64,000 bases of DNA from Ilex aquifolium (GCA_951799425.1 OX637392.1:54027093-54091092), one strand, 5' to 3'; numbered from the stretch's first letter, positions 34,486-47,300 are shown. Notes: generated by a model not told the origin, from the letters alone. Numbers and translations: made by a program.

Positions 34486-35750
34486 TTGATTGTATTCACT
34501 CATATCCGATTCGTTTATTAATTAGATCAGGTTGGGTCACTTGTTTACGGAACGAGTGGCGTAAAGAAGACTCAAACCCTTTAATTTGTGTGGTATTATA
34601 TTTTGACACCTCTAAGTATGCCCCCAACTCTAGCCGCAGTTTGGGCTAAAACCGGGCTAATACTTTGTAGAAAAGCCCAACGCGGTGCCCAACCCATATC
34701 TTATTTCTTTTAAAGCCTTATGGTTACGAGGTCACACATCAACATGTGAATATATTGCACACATTTTATAGTAAATGAAAATCTGTCAAATCTATATATG
34801 TACATGCTTAGTGGCAAGGGATTAACAATACTTTTAGTAAACAATTTCTGATGCTGCTCAGATTTGTTAGCCCAATTCCAGAACCGTGGCCAGTTGGCCC
34901 AGAGAGGATGCGGAGCAAGTGTAAGGACTAGAAATGGGTAAAGCAATGGAAGGAAGACTAGAACACGATGTAAGTGGTTCACCTTAGTTGAAAAATAAAG
35001 GCTACGGCCACTGTAATGGAGTCTCTTACTCCTTGGGGGAGTATATTGCTTGAAGGGGGTTATTATAGTAGTTCTTTTGGCTTAATGCCTTTACAAGAAA
35101 TGCTTAGAGAACACCAGCTTAACAGTGTAGCTCGCAATGCCGATAATGAGGGAGATGATGGCCGTGTTTTGTACTGTAGTATAGTAGTGTCCTATTTATA
35201 CAGGTGATCATTCTAGGGTTTTCTGCGGCTCCTTCTACCTTTCTGCTGATTTTGTGAGCCCTTCTACTTTTGTCTTGTAGCGACTTCTGTCACATGATGC
35301 CACTGCGCCCATAGTCTTTGAACGGTTACGCACACCAATATTCTCTATGGCAAAGATTGTGTGTTCGTTATGGGTTTTAGAAGTGGTCCCTCCGCCCTCA
35401 TGACACATGACGCGACGGAAGTGCTTCAGGATAAACATTGGGCCGAGCTCCTTTATCCCGAGCTGACCTCCAGCTAAGTTGGATTGGGGCTAAGCTAGAC
35501 TTCAAGCCTTTTGGTACTGTTAGGCTTCATCTTTTGGGCGTGATCCGCTCTGATCTTGGTGCAGACAGGCTGGTGGTGAACTTTTTGGGCTGATAAACGA
35601 GTAGTAGCCTCTTGAACCCATTGGGCCTTTTTTTATGGCAGCCCATATCCAAAATTCCTTCATTGTCAATTTCCATCACTTGCATTTGATTGTTTTGCCT
35701 TGGTTTGTGGATATTGAGAATTATGTTCCCGTTGACAACATAAATGTCCT
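34486..35750. repeat. Spacer unit copy 3 (partial), interrupted by a solo LTR
   Basis: Begins at CACTCATATCCGATTCG, corresponding to about 30590 in unit 2, and runs through GGTCACTTGTTTACGGAAC and CATGCTTAGTGGCAAGGGAT to 34848. It resumes at 35669 with CACTTGCATTTGATTG and CCTTGG. Confidence 0.8.
34849..35668. mobile_element. Solo LTR, 820 bp, with 5-bp TSD
   Basis: It starts TGATGCTGCTCAG and ends TTCATTGTCA. The flanking direct repeat is ATTTC (34844-34848 and 35669-35673). Unit 2 at 30958-30985 (AACAATTTCTATCACTTGC) shows the uninterrupted site. No coding sequence lies inside, so it is a solo LTR; the family is not identified. Confidence 0.85.
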
Positions 35751-36605
35751 ATAGGACTAACCTTAGGGGTGCGCGGCGGTTGTTGCGCTTCCTAGTCCAC
35801 TCAAATTCAAGATGTGATATTATAATTGTATGTATCTTGATTTTTACATATGCTTAAAAAAATGTAATATAAATACAGTAATTTTGCTAAATAAAGGAGT
35901 TAGACTCTATGTCTTCCCCTTTATTTATTTATTTATTTTTTCAATAATAAATAAAATCATCCCTCGCATTGACGAGGTTAACCCAAAAAAAAACAAGAAA
36001 TAAGGATTTATACATAGAAAAAACTAGAACAAATTACTCTGGCCGGCTTGAGCTTCAATTTCGGGTTCGATTTCATTCTCATATAAAGACTTGTACCAAA
36101 AAAGTATAAAAAAGCTAAAAATTTTGACATCAAGATACAGACCGAGCGAATTAAACAAGTGTTAACTTCAAGGGTAGTTCTAGTAATAACAAGAACGAAT
36201 TATAAACTCAGACATTCTGAATTCGAATTGTGGTAACATTTGGGGTCGGATTTCATGAATACCCTAATCCAGACATGGATGATTTACCTTTGACCGAACC
36301 AAATAATGGATTCGTCGAAGTGCACGTAACCTAGCCCAAATACCTCTGATTGATAATAGAAAAAAATTAAACAAGTGCTTCACCTAGAACATCCAATATT
36401 TTAGTATTGCTCAATGTGAGGGGGGAATCTTAGAAATACACATGTGAATTGACAAAGAAATCTCATCTCTCATTCGAGAAAAAACCAAATATGATTGGAT
36501 CTTAGCAAAAGGTCGAGAAAGGTATGCCTAAATTCTAACACAAATGAACACTTGATCCTTTTAAATTTACCTACCCTTTTCCACTACACATAGTTAAAAC
36601 AACAA
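35751..36605. other. 3' flank of GLR-C, no gene visible
   Basis: AT-rich sequence with no coding signal. The final part should contain the GLR-C 3' UTR, since GLR-C is read on the minus strand and ends at 36606. Confidence 0.5.
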
Positions 36606-37705
36606 TCAAGTCCTAACGGGAATTTCAATTTCAGCTGGTTGAGAGGCTTCAAAACCTTGTGAAATATCCGAAGGACTCACTAACTCCCACCTTGAAGAGC
36701 CCCATTCATACACAGTTGGCTCTCCCCTGAGAAAACTCGGCCGTCCAATGTGAAAGCTCCGAGCCAGTCTAACAGTCTTGTCCCAAACAGTGTTACCACT
36801 CGTAGTTACGTTGCCTCCAGACGCCCCATGGCGATAACGATGACTCCTCCAATGACGGAGAAGGAAAAGAAGAAAGCAAATGGTGGACGTGACAACAGAA
36901 ATGAGGAACAAAATCCAGAAGCTCTCAAGGCCCAAACTCTCAGTTTCTGCGGTTTCATCAGAGTTTGAACAATTTACAGAGGAACCCAGCCAGAACTTTT
37001 CCAATTCTTGGATTTTTCCATTCTCTGATAGGGTTAGAATTGCTTCTGAGACATCAGCTGTTATAGGAGAGCCTTTTTGGAATGCCTGTATGGAAGGCAT
37101 GAAGAACAATTAGTTTTTCTATATTTATTTAAAATATATATGTATGTATTACTTCACTTGTTTAATCCCATTTCAGTTTGAGTAATACTATTTGGACCTA
37201 AATATGTGACCTCATTTAGTGACCTTTGGATTGATTATAGACCCTATCAAACATTAAAACTTACTCTTCATTCAATGGTTTCAATAAAACCACATCATCA
37301 AGTTAGCAAATAAGATCAAATTTTTAGGTCTAAATAACTTTACTCTTTCCATTTTATCATGTGAGTCGGGGATTAGGATATAATTTAATGTACATGAGGA
37401 ATTCCGTCAAACTTAGCGATAAATTTGGACGGAAGTTTCACATTGACATAAATGTTATAATTCAAGGGTTAAATTGATATAAAACGTAGTTCAAATACTT
37501 AATTGACACAAATAGTATAATTCAGAGAATAAATAGATAGTTAATTCAAACATATATGTACATATATTGTTGGTAATATGAGATGTAGAAATAATTTAAT
37601 TTAAAATGACTTTAAGTGAAATAATTAAAAAAAATGTATGATAACTTTTGATCTAACAGAAAATACGACTATTGATAGAGAACAATGAAAAAACAAAAAT
37701 TCATA

Positions 37706-38223
37706 GGGCTCGTTTGGTAGACGTATTATGATGGGATTAAATATTTGATTATACTATTTTTTATTTAATCGGGCCTAATACTTTGTTTAGTAAGCAAATT
37801 TGATACTGTATTAATTTCAAAAACGTATATTTATCGTATATTTTTTATACGTTAGACTTGTATTATGGAAGTATTTTAATACCACCAAAAGAGATAGTAT
37901 TATAATCCAACTCAAACGTATTATTTTGTACATTTACCATTATACCTAACTGATAAAATCAAAATGTCATCAATATAAAAAACACTGATTGAGGGTATTT
38001 TTGTTAATTCAATATTAATACGATAAAATAATTCCTTAACCAAACAACCGATTGGATTAAATAATTACTATCCAACGTTTATGTTGTGTATTACCAAACA
38101 CTAGACAAAATTACGTATTATTCTAATACCCTATTTAGTCTTGTCTTTTGTCTTTCTGTATTGTATTGAACCGGATTATTTTATCTAATCCATCCATGTC
38201 TAATACAGCAACCAAATAAGCCC
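37706..38223. mobile_element. 518-bp MITE-like element between GLR-C exons 4 and 5
   Basis: The ends GGGCTCGTTTGGTAG and CAACCAAATAAGCCC are imperfect inverted repeats, with ATA on both outer sides as a possible TSD. The interior is AT-rich with paired words such as GTATTATGATGGGATTA. The terminus resembles Tourist-like (PIF/Harbinger) MITEs, but an ATA duplication is not the usual TWA. Confidence 0.6.
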
Positions 38224-38435
38224 ATATAGTTTAAGGCTTTGTTTAACGTGTGTATGAAGAGTATAAAGAGCTACACTGACTACTTACAAAGCCCTGTCGT
38301 CCAAATCTGTAGGTAGGTCCACTGGTTGTATACTGGTTGCAGTGTTCATTGAGGAAAACCTTCTGATAAGGCAGTTCAAGAAACGAAACTGCGATATTGC
38401 CACTCCTGAATTCCTCTGGGTAATCACTTTCTTTG

Positions 38436-38491
38436 GTAATGGTCTTGATGTTTTGAAGTTCAGGTAATGGTCTTGATGTTTTGAAGTTCAA
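38436..38491. repeat. 28-bp exact tandem duplication in GLR-C exon 4
   Basis: GGTAATGGTCTTGATGTTTT followed by GAAGTTCA occurs twice back to back. The unit is not a multiple of three, so it shifts the reading frame. GLR-A and GLR-B have a single copy. Confidence 0.95.
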
Positions 38492-39063
38492 GTACATTCC
38501 TCAAATAGTCCTTCACAAATGAATCCTCATCACACCCTACTGTTGCATTGGTTTTCTTTATCAACTCTATGGTTGTCACATTGGGCTCAAGTATTGGGAC
38601 AGTGAGCATCGACGTAAGACTGGCCGTATAGCTTGATGTCAATACGAACACAACGAAGAGCCACACCACAACCACCATTTTGGAATAGTTGCTGTAAATC
38701 TTCTCTCCTGTTTAGTAATTAATCAATGGTGAATGGATTCATTAGCACATTTGTTGAAGTACCAAGAAAAAAAACACTTATTTTGCATAAGGAAACATTA
38801 CACTTTGACCCTCTTAGCTATCACCTTTGTTTCACTTCATTCTCCGCTATTGATTTTCTTAGTTGTGTAACTAATACCATGTCAAAATTGGAAGAGCTTA
38901 TATACAACTCATTTATAATTATATACAATCGTGTTCTTATCATATTTTGTGTCGATTCATCTATTAAACGGTCGTGTTTGAATTATATCAATTCTTTTAT
39001 GATCCAATTTCGTAAAACTAAACTCCAAGTGTTTCGATCGGTTGGCTAGTGCATGGTTATATC

Positions 39064-39337
39064 TAGGGTTGATAAACAAACAAGCCTGAACGAGTTGGAG
39101 TCGCGCTCATTTTTTTAAACGAGTCTAAAAAAATCTTCAAGTTCGACTTGTTTAGAAAACAAGTAAAGCCTGAACGAACCCAAAACGAGCGAAATTCGAG
39201 CCGAGTCCTAGTATTTACACGAAAATGAGTTGAGCCTGTTAATTTCGATTCAAACTTGTCGAGTCTGTTTTCTAAACAAGCTTAAACGAATTGAACGCAA
39301 GTCGAACTTGAATAGCTCGGTTCAATTATCAGCTCTA
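39064..39337. mobile_element. 274-bp hAT-like MITE with 8-bp TSD
   Basis: The termini TAGGGTTGATAA and TTATCAGCTCTA are inverted repeats with two mismatches. The 8-bp direct repeat GTTATATC flanks both sides (39056-39063 and 39338-39345). An 8-bp TSD with TAG-type ends is typical of hAT elements. It lies upstream of GLR-C exon 4. Confidence 0.9.
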
Positions 39338-39609
39338 GTTATATCTTTCACAAAAAACACCAAAAGTCCGTGTTCATATGAGCCACAAAAAGAAACGATC
39401 AAATTTGTGACTAACAAGTGATCGACAGATAACACAATAAAGATAAGGTTGTAGACTTTAGTCATCATCAAAAGTTTTTCCATACGTAAATAAATTTTAT
39501 TTTCAATAAGAATTGACATATCATATATATATATACCGACTCACGTCCATATTAAACCATCTTTTATATGTATTTATAAATACATAAATCTATATACTAG
39601 TTATTGACT

Positions 39610-40570
39610 GTGCCTGAAGCCACAGAGTAATAAAAAATGGTAAACAAAAAACATATTTATATTCATATCCAAAATCAAATCACAAACATAAAGGAGAGAT
39701 AAAGGAATTTAAGCATCGGTTGTAGTGTGGGTGAGAGATGGTGGGCGGCAGTGGTGGTGGTAAGAGACGGTGATGGTTGTGGTGGGTGGCAATGACCGTG
39801 GTGGTGGTGGTAGCCGTGGGTGGCAACGGTGATGGTAATAGTGGCAGTCATGGGTGACGGCGGTGGTGGTGGTGGATGACGGTGATGGTTGTTGCTAGTC
39901 GTCGTGGTGGGGTGACGACGGTGGTGGCGGTGGTGGGCGACAACGAATGCTTCTCAACGACAGTATGATGGGTGGTGGCGAATGGCGGGATGGTGGTAGG
40001 TGTGGTGGGGATGGGTGACAGTGGGTGGCGGCAGTGGTGGGCAGTAAAGAGTAGTGGTAGTAGGTGTGGTAGGGGTGGGTGATAGTGGTTGTTGACGACG
40101 AGTGGTGGTGGTGGGTGGCGACGATAGTCACAAGATGATGGTGGTAGTGGTAATAAATATCAGAAAGAGATGATAATGGTGATGGGTGGTAGCAGTGACG
40201 ATGGTGATGGGTGGTGGCGGTGACGATAGTGGGGGTGGTGTTGGGGGTAGCGGCGACGGTGATGGTAGTGGTGATGGTCGTGGGGTGGTGAAGGTGGTGG
40301 TGGTAAGGGTGATGGTGGGACGACAACGATGGTGGTGAGGGTGGTGGTGGGGTGGCAGTAGTAGGGATGGTGTTGGTGGGGCGGTGACGGTGGTGGTGGG
40401 GTGCAGATAGTGGTGGTGGTGGGGCGGTCGTGATTGTTGTGGCAGAGGCGGTGGTGGTGGTAGTAGGGTGGCGGCAGCGGTGGTGGTGTAGTGGTGATGG
40501 TGGTAGTGGGGTGGTGGGTGTGGTGGTAGTGGCGGCGTCGATAGTGATTAGTGGTGATGGTGGTTATTGT
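39610..40570. repeat. Large GTG-rich dispersed repeat upstream of GLR-C
   Basis: The leader (CACAGAGTAATAAAAAATGG, then AAGGAATTTAAGC and GTTGTAGTGTGGGTGAG) is shared with 18925-19060. About 850 bp of degenerate GGTGGTGGTGATGG repeats follow. It occupies the place where GLR-C exons 1-3 would be expected. Confidence 0.75.
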
Positions 40571-40599
40571 GGTAAAAAGGGTTAAAGGTCTATTCCCCC

Positions 40600-41250
40600 T
40601 CCTCGTCCCCCCTCCCTCAAAAAAAAAAAAGATTATAGTTTTGGAAGTTAAAGGGTAGGTGTAGTTATGAAGAAGGTATCGTGCTCAAAATATAATATTT
40701 TAAGATCAAGTCATAATTTTTCAAATAAGTCACTTTTGGAGAGTAAGTTTGGGGTAATTCTAAATTCAAATATTCTGGATTTTACTGAAACTTGTCTTTC
40801 GAGTTTAATGGACATCAGTGATCAATGAACGATTGTAGTTATTTAGAATTTAAGTCTAACATCGTGAGATGCCTACCTTGTGATACACTGAAGAGGCATA
40901 CAAGAAAGACCTCGGGTATAGATAAGTCTTATGTGCCAGCAGTATTGAGTCTTGTGAGACGACAATATTTAGAGTAATACGAAGAATCCCACAAGATATT
41001 CCAAGAAATTTACATATGAAAACCATCGGCAGACAAGTAAACTATCCTATGACTTTTGAGGTTGTGAGTGTTTGTCTTGCTACATGACATTATTGACGTG
41101 CCCCAATAAGAGGATTATATTTTTACAAAGAATAATGTTATATAAAAGTCTAGATCGAGAAGTGAAATTTTTACAAGTCCAGATTTAATCTTGATTCTTT
41201 CAAAGAAAAATATATATAATGTAGTTATCGGTGGGTCAAGTCTACATCAT
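40600..41250. other. GLR upstream block, copy belonging to GLR-C
   Basis: Contains GTGCCAGCAGTATTGAGTC, AAACCATCGGCAGACAAG and TTGCTACATGACATTATTGA, the same ordered words found upstream of GLR-A and GLR-B. This shows that GLR-C once had a normal 5' end. Confidence 0.7.
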
Positions 41251-41718
41251 TTCAATTTCAAACTTAGTTTCAATCAACTTGAATAATCATCAATTATTAA
41301 GTTTACTTGATGGTGTACCAAAATTGCTTTTTACAAGGGTTAATTGCAAATTCTCCCGTCCAATTTAATTGGGTTGTGTACCAATCAACTCCCTCTAATT
41401 TTAATTTAAACAATTTGCGCCTTAAAGTTAAAATATTTTTCAATTAATTTTCTTCTGTTAGCTTGCCATTGTCATATATAACAAAAATTAGTCACAATAA
41501 TCTCAAATGAACTAAAATTCAAAATTACATATATGTGTGTGCACGCGTGTGTACACACACACAATTGTGTGGGTACATCGGAAAGAAATATATAACTCTA
41601 CGGTTGAGGTTATTTTAGAAATTTTATGTTTTTGATCCACTAACTAATTTGGTCATCTAGAAAGTTTAATGGGAAAATTGGTTAAATTGAAACTAAAGTG
41701 AGTTGATTGCCACATAAC

Positions 41719-42505
41719 TAGAGATGGCAGTGGACCGAAGCGAGGGTGGGGAGTGTAGTCTCCATCTCCGTGCCCACTTAAAAAAACTCCGTCCATCCCT
41801 GGTCCACGCCCGTTAACGGGTATAATTTTCATCTCCATCCCCGTCCTCGGGTAAATTTGTAATCCCCGCCCCGTCCCCCGCCTTCACCTCCGCCCCCACC
41901 CTTGTCCACCTTACCTGCCCAAGTCCAAGTCCAAGCCAACATAATCCAAAATTCTAAATAAATCTAATATTCTAAATAATCTAACATAATTATAGAATAT
42001 CATAACATAATTAAAAGTTTGTCATTTACAGCATAATATAATTAAAACATTGTTTACAACATAATCCAACATAATATAATTAAAAGTTTATCTTCCTTGT
42101 AAATGCAACACAATATCATGCAACACAACATAATGTAACATAATTTAATCCAACATAAACAAATATAAAAATACAAAAATCTATACTTTTACAAGCTAAA
42201 ACCATGAAAAAAAATTAAAAAACAAAACAATTTTCAAAAGAAAAAATCATTCAATAATATGTAGATTTGTATTTACAACATGTATTTATATAAAATAATA
42301 ATAATAACGGGTAAAACGGAGCGGGGAGGGGCAGGGCGAAGGCAGGGTGGGGGTAAGTGTCAGTCCATCCCCGCCTTCATTCGCGCACGGGTTTATACGG
42401 GTATCCCCGTATACGTCCACTGTCCAATATATATGGTCCATCCCTGGTCCAAACAGGGCGGATTTGGACGAACACCCATTTTTACCCGGTCCACTGCCAT
42501 CCCTA
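41719..42505. mobile_element. 787-bp non-autonomous hAT element with 8-bp TSD
   Basis: Terminal inverted repeats TAGAGATGGCAGTGGACCG and CGGTCCACTGCCATCCCTA match at 18 of 19 positions. The flanking 8-bp direct repeat is CACATAAC (41711-41718 and 42506-42513). Subterminal regions are GC-rich and partly complementary (CCCCGCCTTCACC-like against GGCAGGGTGGGGG), while the centre is AT-rich. No transposase is encoded. It is the intact reference for the interrupted copy at 31009-34485. Confidence 0.95.
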
Positions 42506-42892
42506 CACATAACCTAAATTTGAAGGGCGTACTACTGTTTCCATTGAAACAAAAAACCAACAAAGCTATTCTCCATTTCCACATCAGACCATATAAGTAG
42601 TTTTCAAAAGGCTGTTTCCTTGTAGTTTCTTGATGTAACCCTTTTACTTTTAGTATACAATCTGAAGCTATTATATGAAAGTCCCATATCATGGGAGTTG
42701 CTCAGCAAAGTTTCATCATGGAAAACTCCGCCATACGTGGCCATTTCTAGTAATTTACAAAATAATCGAGGTGAGGTGAGTCGGATTTTTTTTCAAATAA
42801 CTAATTATTACCACACAAATTTTGAGTTCAACATGTGTTGTGAATGAATTTATTTTCTTCCCCAAAGAACATAAACACATTTTATGAGAAGC

Positions 42893-42980
42893 TTTGCGAA
42901 GCACAAAGAGAGAGAGAGGGAGAGAGAGAGAGAGCATTAATGCTTAGTTGGATTGCATGTGATGTATGCTTTGCGAAGCA

Positions 42981-43022
<42 letters not shown>

Positions 43023-43058
43023 ATTAATGCTTAGTTGGATTGCATGTGATGTATATTG
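42893..43058. repeat. ~75-90 bp tandem duplication containing (GA)n runs
   Basis: CTTTGCGAAGCACAAAGAGA, a GA run, then GCATTAATGCTTAGTTGGAT and TGCATGTGATGTAT occur twice in succession. The two copies differ mainly in GA-run length, which suggests slippage. Confidence 0.9.
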
Positions 43059-43060
43059 CA

Positions 43061-43976
43061 TTGGGCTTGTTCTCCTCCTGTGAGGTCCTTTTGTTATTAA
43101 AAACCATTTTATGCCAAAAATTTCTTGTAAAAGCATTAACCACTTCACAAACTAATCATTTAGTGAATTAAAACAATTAAATAACTGAGATATTCTAAAA
43201 TCAGTTAAAAATGAAAAGAACATTTGCATATCTCTTGACCAAACAAGTGAAGTTAAGATTAGTTACCACTTAGCTCTTTTAGATCATGCTAAAGTTGGGA
43301 TTCATTGCGGTGGGGTATGAATTTTTTTTCACCAATTCCTGGTTCTCTTGTGGATTTGCTTATCAACTTAACATTGTTTTTGTTTGTTTTACTTTTTGTG
43401 CGGAATCCTAATGGATTTCAAAGGTGCTAAAGTTATGAATAGAATAACAACATAACCGAACATTTTACCTAGATTAAGGTTAAGTGGATGTGGAGGCCAA
43501 ATGACAGTTTTTCCTTATTAAATAAGACAAATATTTTTTTGGCAAGTCAACTTGTAAAAAGACGTTGATTGAGCAAACGAATGGGTGAGGAACCCAATTA
43601 TATACAATTGACTCCACGTGTATTTACAATAGCTGATCAACAAAGTCAAAAAATTGAAAGAAAATATATTAGATGAAATCTCACTCATTAACCTTATCTT
43701 AGTAAGTGAAAAAAAATTGATTCTTTACAAATGCAATAAAGAAACAATCTGTTTTCCATCAAGATTTCCGAGGAGACGGAATGAATGTCTAAATTGGAAC
43801 AACTTAAATGCAGGATGGCTAAATCAAGAAATTTATGGGCTTGATTGAAAGTTAGACTAAAATTTAGGGGCCAAATACGGTTTTAATCCATTTAGATAGT
43901 GTTGGAGGCCTTTATCAATCATTTATGAAGATAATATTGGGACAACATCAAAAGCTTGACAAAAATACAAATACAA

Positions 43977-44008
<32 letters not shown>

Positions 44009-44390
44009 TTTGTTGTTTACGTATGGGTAATATTTATATACAACTTCTATCACTAATGCGTGGCTCACTTGTTCTAATAACATAATCAACAAATCGGAAA
44101 AAAGAAACAAAAAACAAGAGCAAAAATGAAAAGAACAATAACAGATAGTCTTTGTATTATAGAGAATGGACAATACAATAAGGAGGGTGGCACCCAGCTT
44201 GTGACATATCTACGTAGATGGAATAAGAATGAAAAAGACGCACAAGTCAGTATACAAGACTCATTTCCCATCATTCGCCACATTTTAAAGATTAGACGTA
44301 TGCAGTTACGCCCAATAAGTCTTTCCATAACTTGAACTCGAGACTCCAAGTCACAGAGGAACACGCCTTTCTTCATCAGGATTGGTAACT
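43061..44390. other. 3' flank and 3' UTR of GLR-B
   Basis: Collinear with the GLR-A flank and lacking the LINE, so it documents the empty site at about 43290. The last ~290 bp before the stop codon at 44391 are the likely 3' UTR. The minus-strand AATAAAG seen in GLR-A reads AATACAAAG here, so polyadenylation must use another signal. Confidence 0.7.
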
Positions 44391-47300
44391 TTAACTTCCA
44401 ATCGACGTCGGAGCTTGGAATTGCTCCGGAGTCTCTAAAGAACTTGTGTACTCAGTACTAGAAGAATGAACAGTGTTTGGAGTTATACCTTGAGGTTTTC
44501 TCACTACGATATGCAAATACTTTACTAACCCAGCCAACTTGTACAACATAGTGCTATAAATAAAACTAAGAAATCCCTTATATGACTGGTGAGTTGCAAA
44601 TAGTATATAACATATGGTGGAAATAAAGGCTGAGAAGAGGGAAATACCCCAAAAACTTTGCCAGCTCAAGCTATCAATCTTGTCAAGAGTTTGAGAGTTT
44701 AAACACTCGAGAGAAGGAGTAAACCAATGAGTTTCCAATTGTTTCAACTTACCATTCTCTGATAAGGTCAGAATAGCTTGGGAGATATCTTCAGCAATTG
44801 GAGAGCCTTTCTGAAATACCTGCATGATGAGATTAATTTTGTCTAGTGAGCAAACAAATTCAAAAGAAGGGTCATAAATGAACCGATCTGTTCATGGACA
44901 ACTTGATATTAATTCTTGCTTTAGTTTGTTCATTTTTATAAATGAATTGAGCTCATGAATAGTTTTAAAGCTCATTCAATAAACAGGTTAAGCCCGATTA
45001 GTGACTTGTTCGGGTTGTAGTCCTATTCAAAATAGTTTTAAAGCTTGGCTCGATTCAGTCTATTTGTAGTCCTATTCAAAACAGTATAAAGTTTTCAAGT
45101 AACTACTCACAAATCCAAAGCCTCCAAATCCGTGACCACCAACAAGTCCATCTGTGGGTGTGGCAACAGTGTACCCTTTGCAAAAATGATTCATAAAGGC
45201 CTTTGCATAAGGGAGTTCAACAAATGCTGCAATGATATTGCCACTCTCGAATTCCGCCGGATAGTCGGATTCGTTGTTTATTTTCTTGATGTTTCTGGGG
45301 TCAAATTTAAGCACATTCTGTAGATACTGTTTTATAAATGAATCGAAGTCACAGCCTATTGGTGCATTGTTCTTCTTCAGCCACTGTATGTCTGTTATGG
45401 TCGGTTCGAGGTGTTGGACCGTGAGCATTGAGGAGAGGCTTGCAGTGTAGCTTGAGGCTAAGAGAAAGACAACGAAGAGCCACACCACCACCACTACTTT
45501 GGTGTAACTGTTGTGAACCCTTTCTCCTGTGATATGACCAAAAGTGTTTGAGTTATGGTCTGTTTGATAAAGCAATCCAGATGTAAAGCTGCATATATGA
45601 GCTTTTGGAATTAAGTATAACCAATGTAAGAAACAAAACAAGTTGTGTAGGCATACCTAGCTCAATAGAAGAAAATAAAGCCTATTATTTGGTCGTTGGC
45701 TTAGGCTACCCAATGGGTGGCCTTAATGAGAATAAGTTTTTTTTTTTGGGTTTTTTCATTTTTTAAATTTTGATATTTTTTTGGGCGAATTTCATGTTGC
45801 ATCTTGAAAGACTTTAAATGTTTTACTTTGCACCCCCAAAGATTATATTTTTCACATTGTACTCACAATATATCAAAAGCGTTGCAATGTAACCCTTCTG
45901 TTAGCTTTCCGTTTGTTTTTATGTCAGTGTCAATAGATTGACTTTTGACGGAAAATAACGGAAACTATAGAAGGATCACATTATAACACTTTTAATACAT
46001 TGAGGGTGTAATGTAAAAAATTTAATCTTTAAAGTTACAAAATAAGAAACTTGTAATCTTTCGGGGTATAAAGTGCAAAAATTCCTATTATTTATTTTTC
46101 TTGGGATTATATCAGGCCAATAGGGCGGGCTACAAGCTTACACAACGACCCATCTTTGCCAGCTTTGATTCGGCCACTCCTTGCCTAGTACCCATTGGAT
46201 TATCGGGCTTCTATATGGTGGACTAGGCTGGCCCGTGGACTTTTTACTAACCCGACCCTTATGTTTCTAACTGTTGAAAAAGGACACTTACTCTGGGCAA
46301 AGAACAGTGAGGTGGATGTGAACCAAAGCGCGGTGCCTAGTTGATTCTGCCACGGCCCTTTGAACTCTGGATTTGATCGACGCTCCAAAAGCCAGACTAT
46401 GAACACAGTGTAGAACAAGATGGCAACAATTACTGCCCACGCTTCCATGGTGAAAGGCTTCACGAAAATCCATGTCTTTCCATGCTCGGGCTTCACCGTT
46501 ACTATCATTGACAAGCTCGACTCGGTGTATGGTTGCGTAAATTCCATGTACTTTGATCGATTCGCTAATATGGTCACGTCACCAATGACGCCGTCGAAAG
46601 TCTTGAATTCATTATGGTAAACATTTCAAGCATAAGATCTTTATAAGAAACTATTATGCAAAAAGTCACAAACAAACAATAGTTTAAAGGAGAAAAACAC
46701 ATAACACAAGAAATTATGTGGTTCGGCTCGTCATGTACAAAGCACATCAGCAGAAGTTTATAGTCAAAGAAGAAGATTAAGAAGAATTATATAAAATAAA
46801 GGCAAGAAAACAAGTGATTCCTTGTCCTCTGTGCGAATTAGACGTCCAAATCCTAACGAGATCATAATTCATAGCTCAAAAGAACCATCAATCTCCTATC
46901 CGAGTCAGATATAAGAAGTGGGGTCTCAAAAAATTTGCCTGATGATGCTACCCGCTGAACCCACAGAGTCAGTCTTGTCCATGGGCTTTGGGTTGGTCCG
47001 ATCCATGGACTTCGACTCAAAAATTTTATTAATTAGAATTCCCTATGTTTTTTATATCGAAGCGCATTAGGCATTAATAATAAGGATGCACAGACTTGGC
47101 TAGGGTAGGGTGGGGTGTGTAAGGATGTCAAGTTAGGGGTGGGGGTGAGGAAGGATGTCAAGTTAGTAATTAACAAAATCATGATTGTATAACTCAAAAT
47201 CTATATAGACCGTGAAAAAAAATGATCGATATTTAACTATTTTTTATTTCAACCCCCAGGGGAAGTACTTCAAATTTTAGAATCATTAATGATTTTATAA

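Larger units (their letters stand above)
36606..38707 (-). pseudogene. GLR: GLR-C: 5'-truncated GLR fragment (last two exons only)
   Basis: Two exons remain: E4 38707-38288 and E5 37085-36606, each with a correct AG acceptor, and E4 with a GT donor. E4 encodes M3 ([20 protein letters not shown]) and S2. E5 encodes AFQKGSPITADVSEAILTLS, M4 (SFWILFLISVVTSTICFLLF) and a longer tail than the other copies, ending PAEIEIPVRT. Exons 1-3 are absent: the DNA between 38708 and the GLR-B 3' flank holds only repeats. E4 also has an exact 28-bp tandem duplication near 38435-38490, which shifts the frame inside S2. The upstream block of the GLR unit is still present at about 40925-41110, so the 5' exons were probably lost by deletion. 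Confidence 0.92.
41250..43060. repeat. Spacer unit copy 4, interrupted by a hAT element
   Basis: CATCAATTATTAAGTTTACT at about 41288 and, after the hAT, TTTCTTGATGTAACCCTTTT, GTATACAATCTGAAGCTATT and ATCATGGGAGTTGCTCAGCA match unit 1 (27520-28000) in order. An AT-rich segment at about 41336-41700 is not in the other units. Confidence 0.8.
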
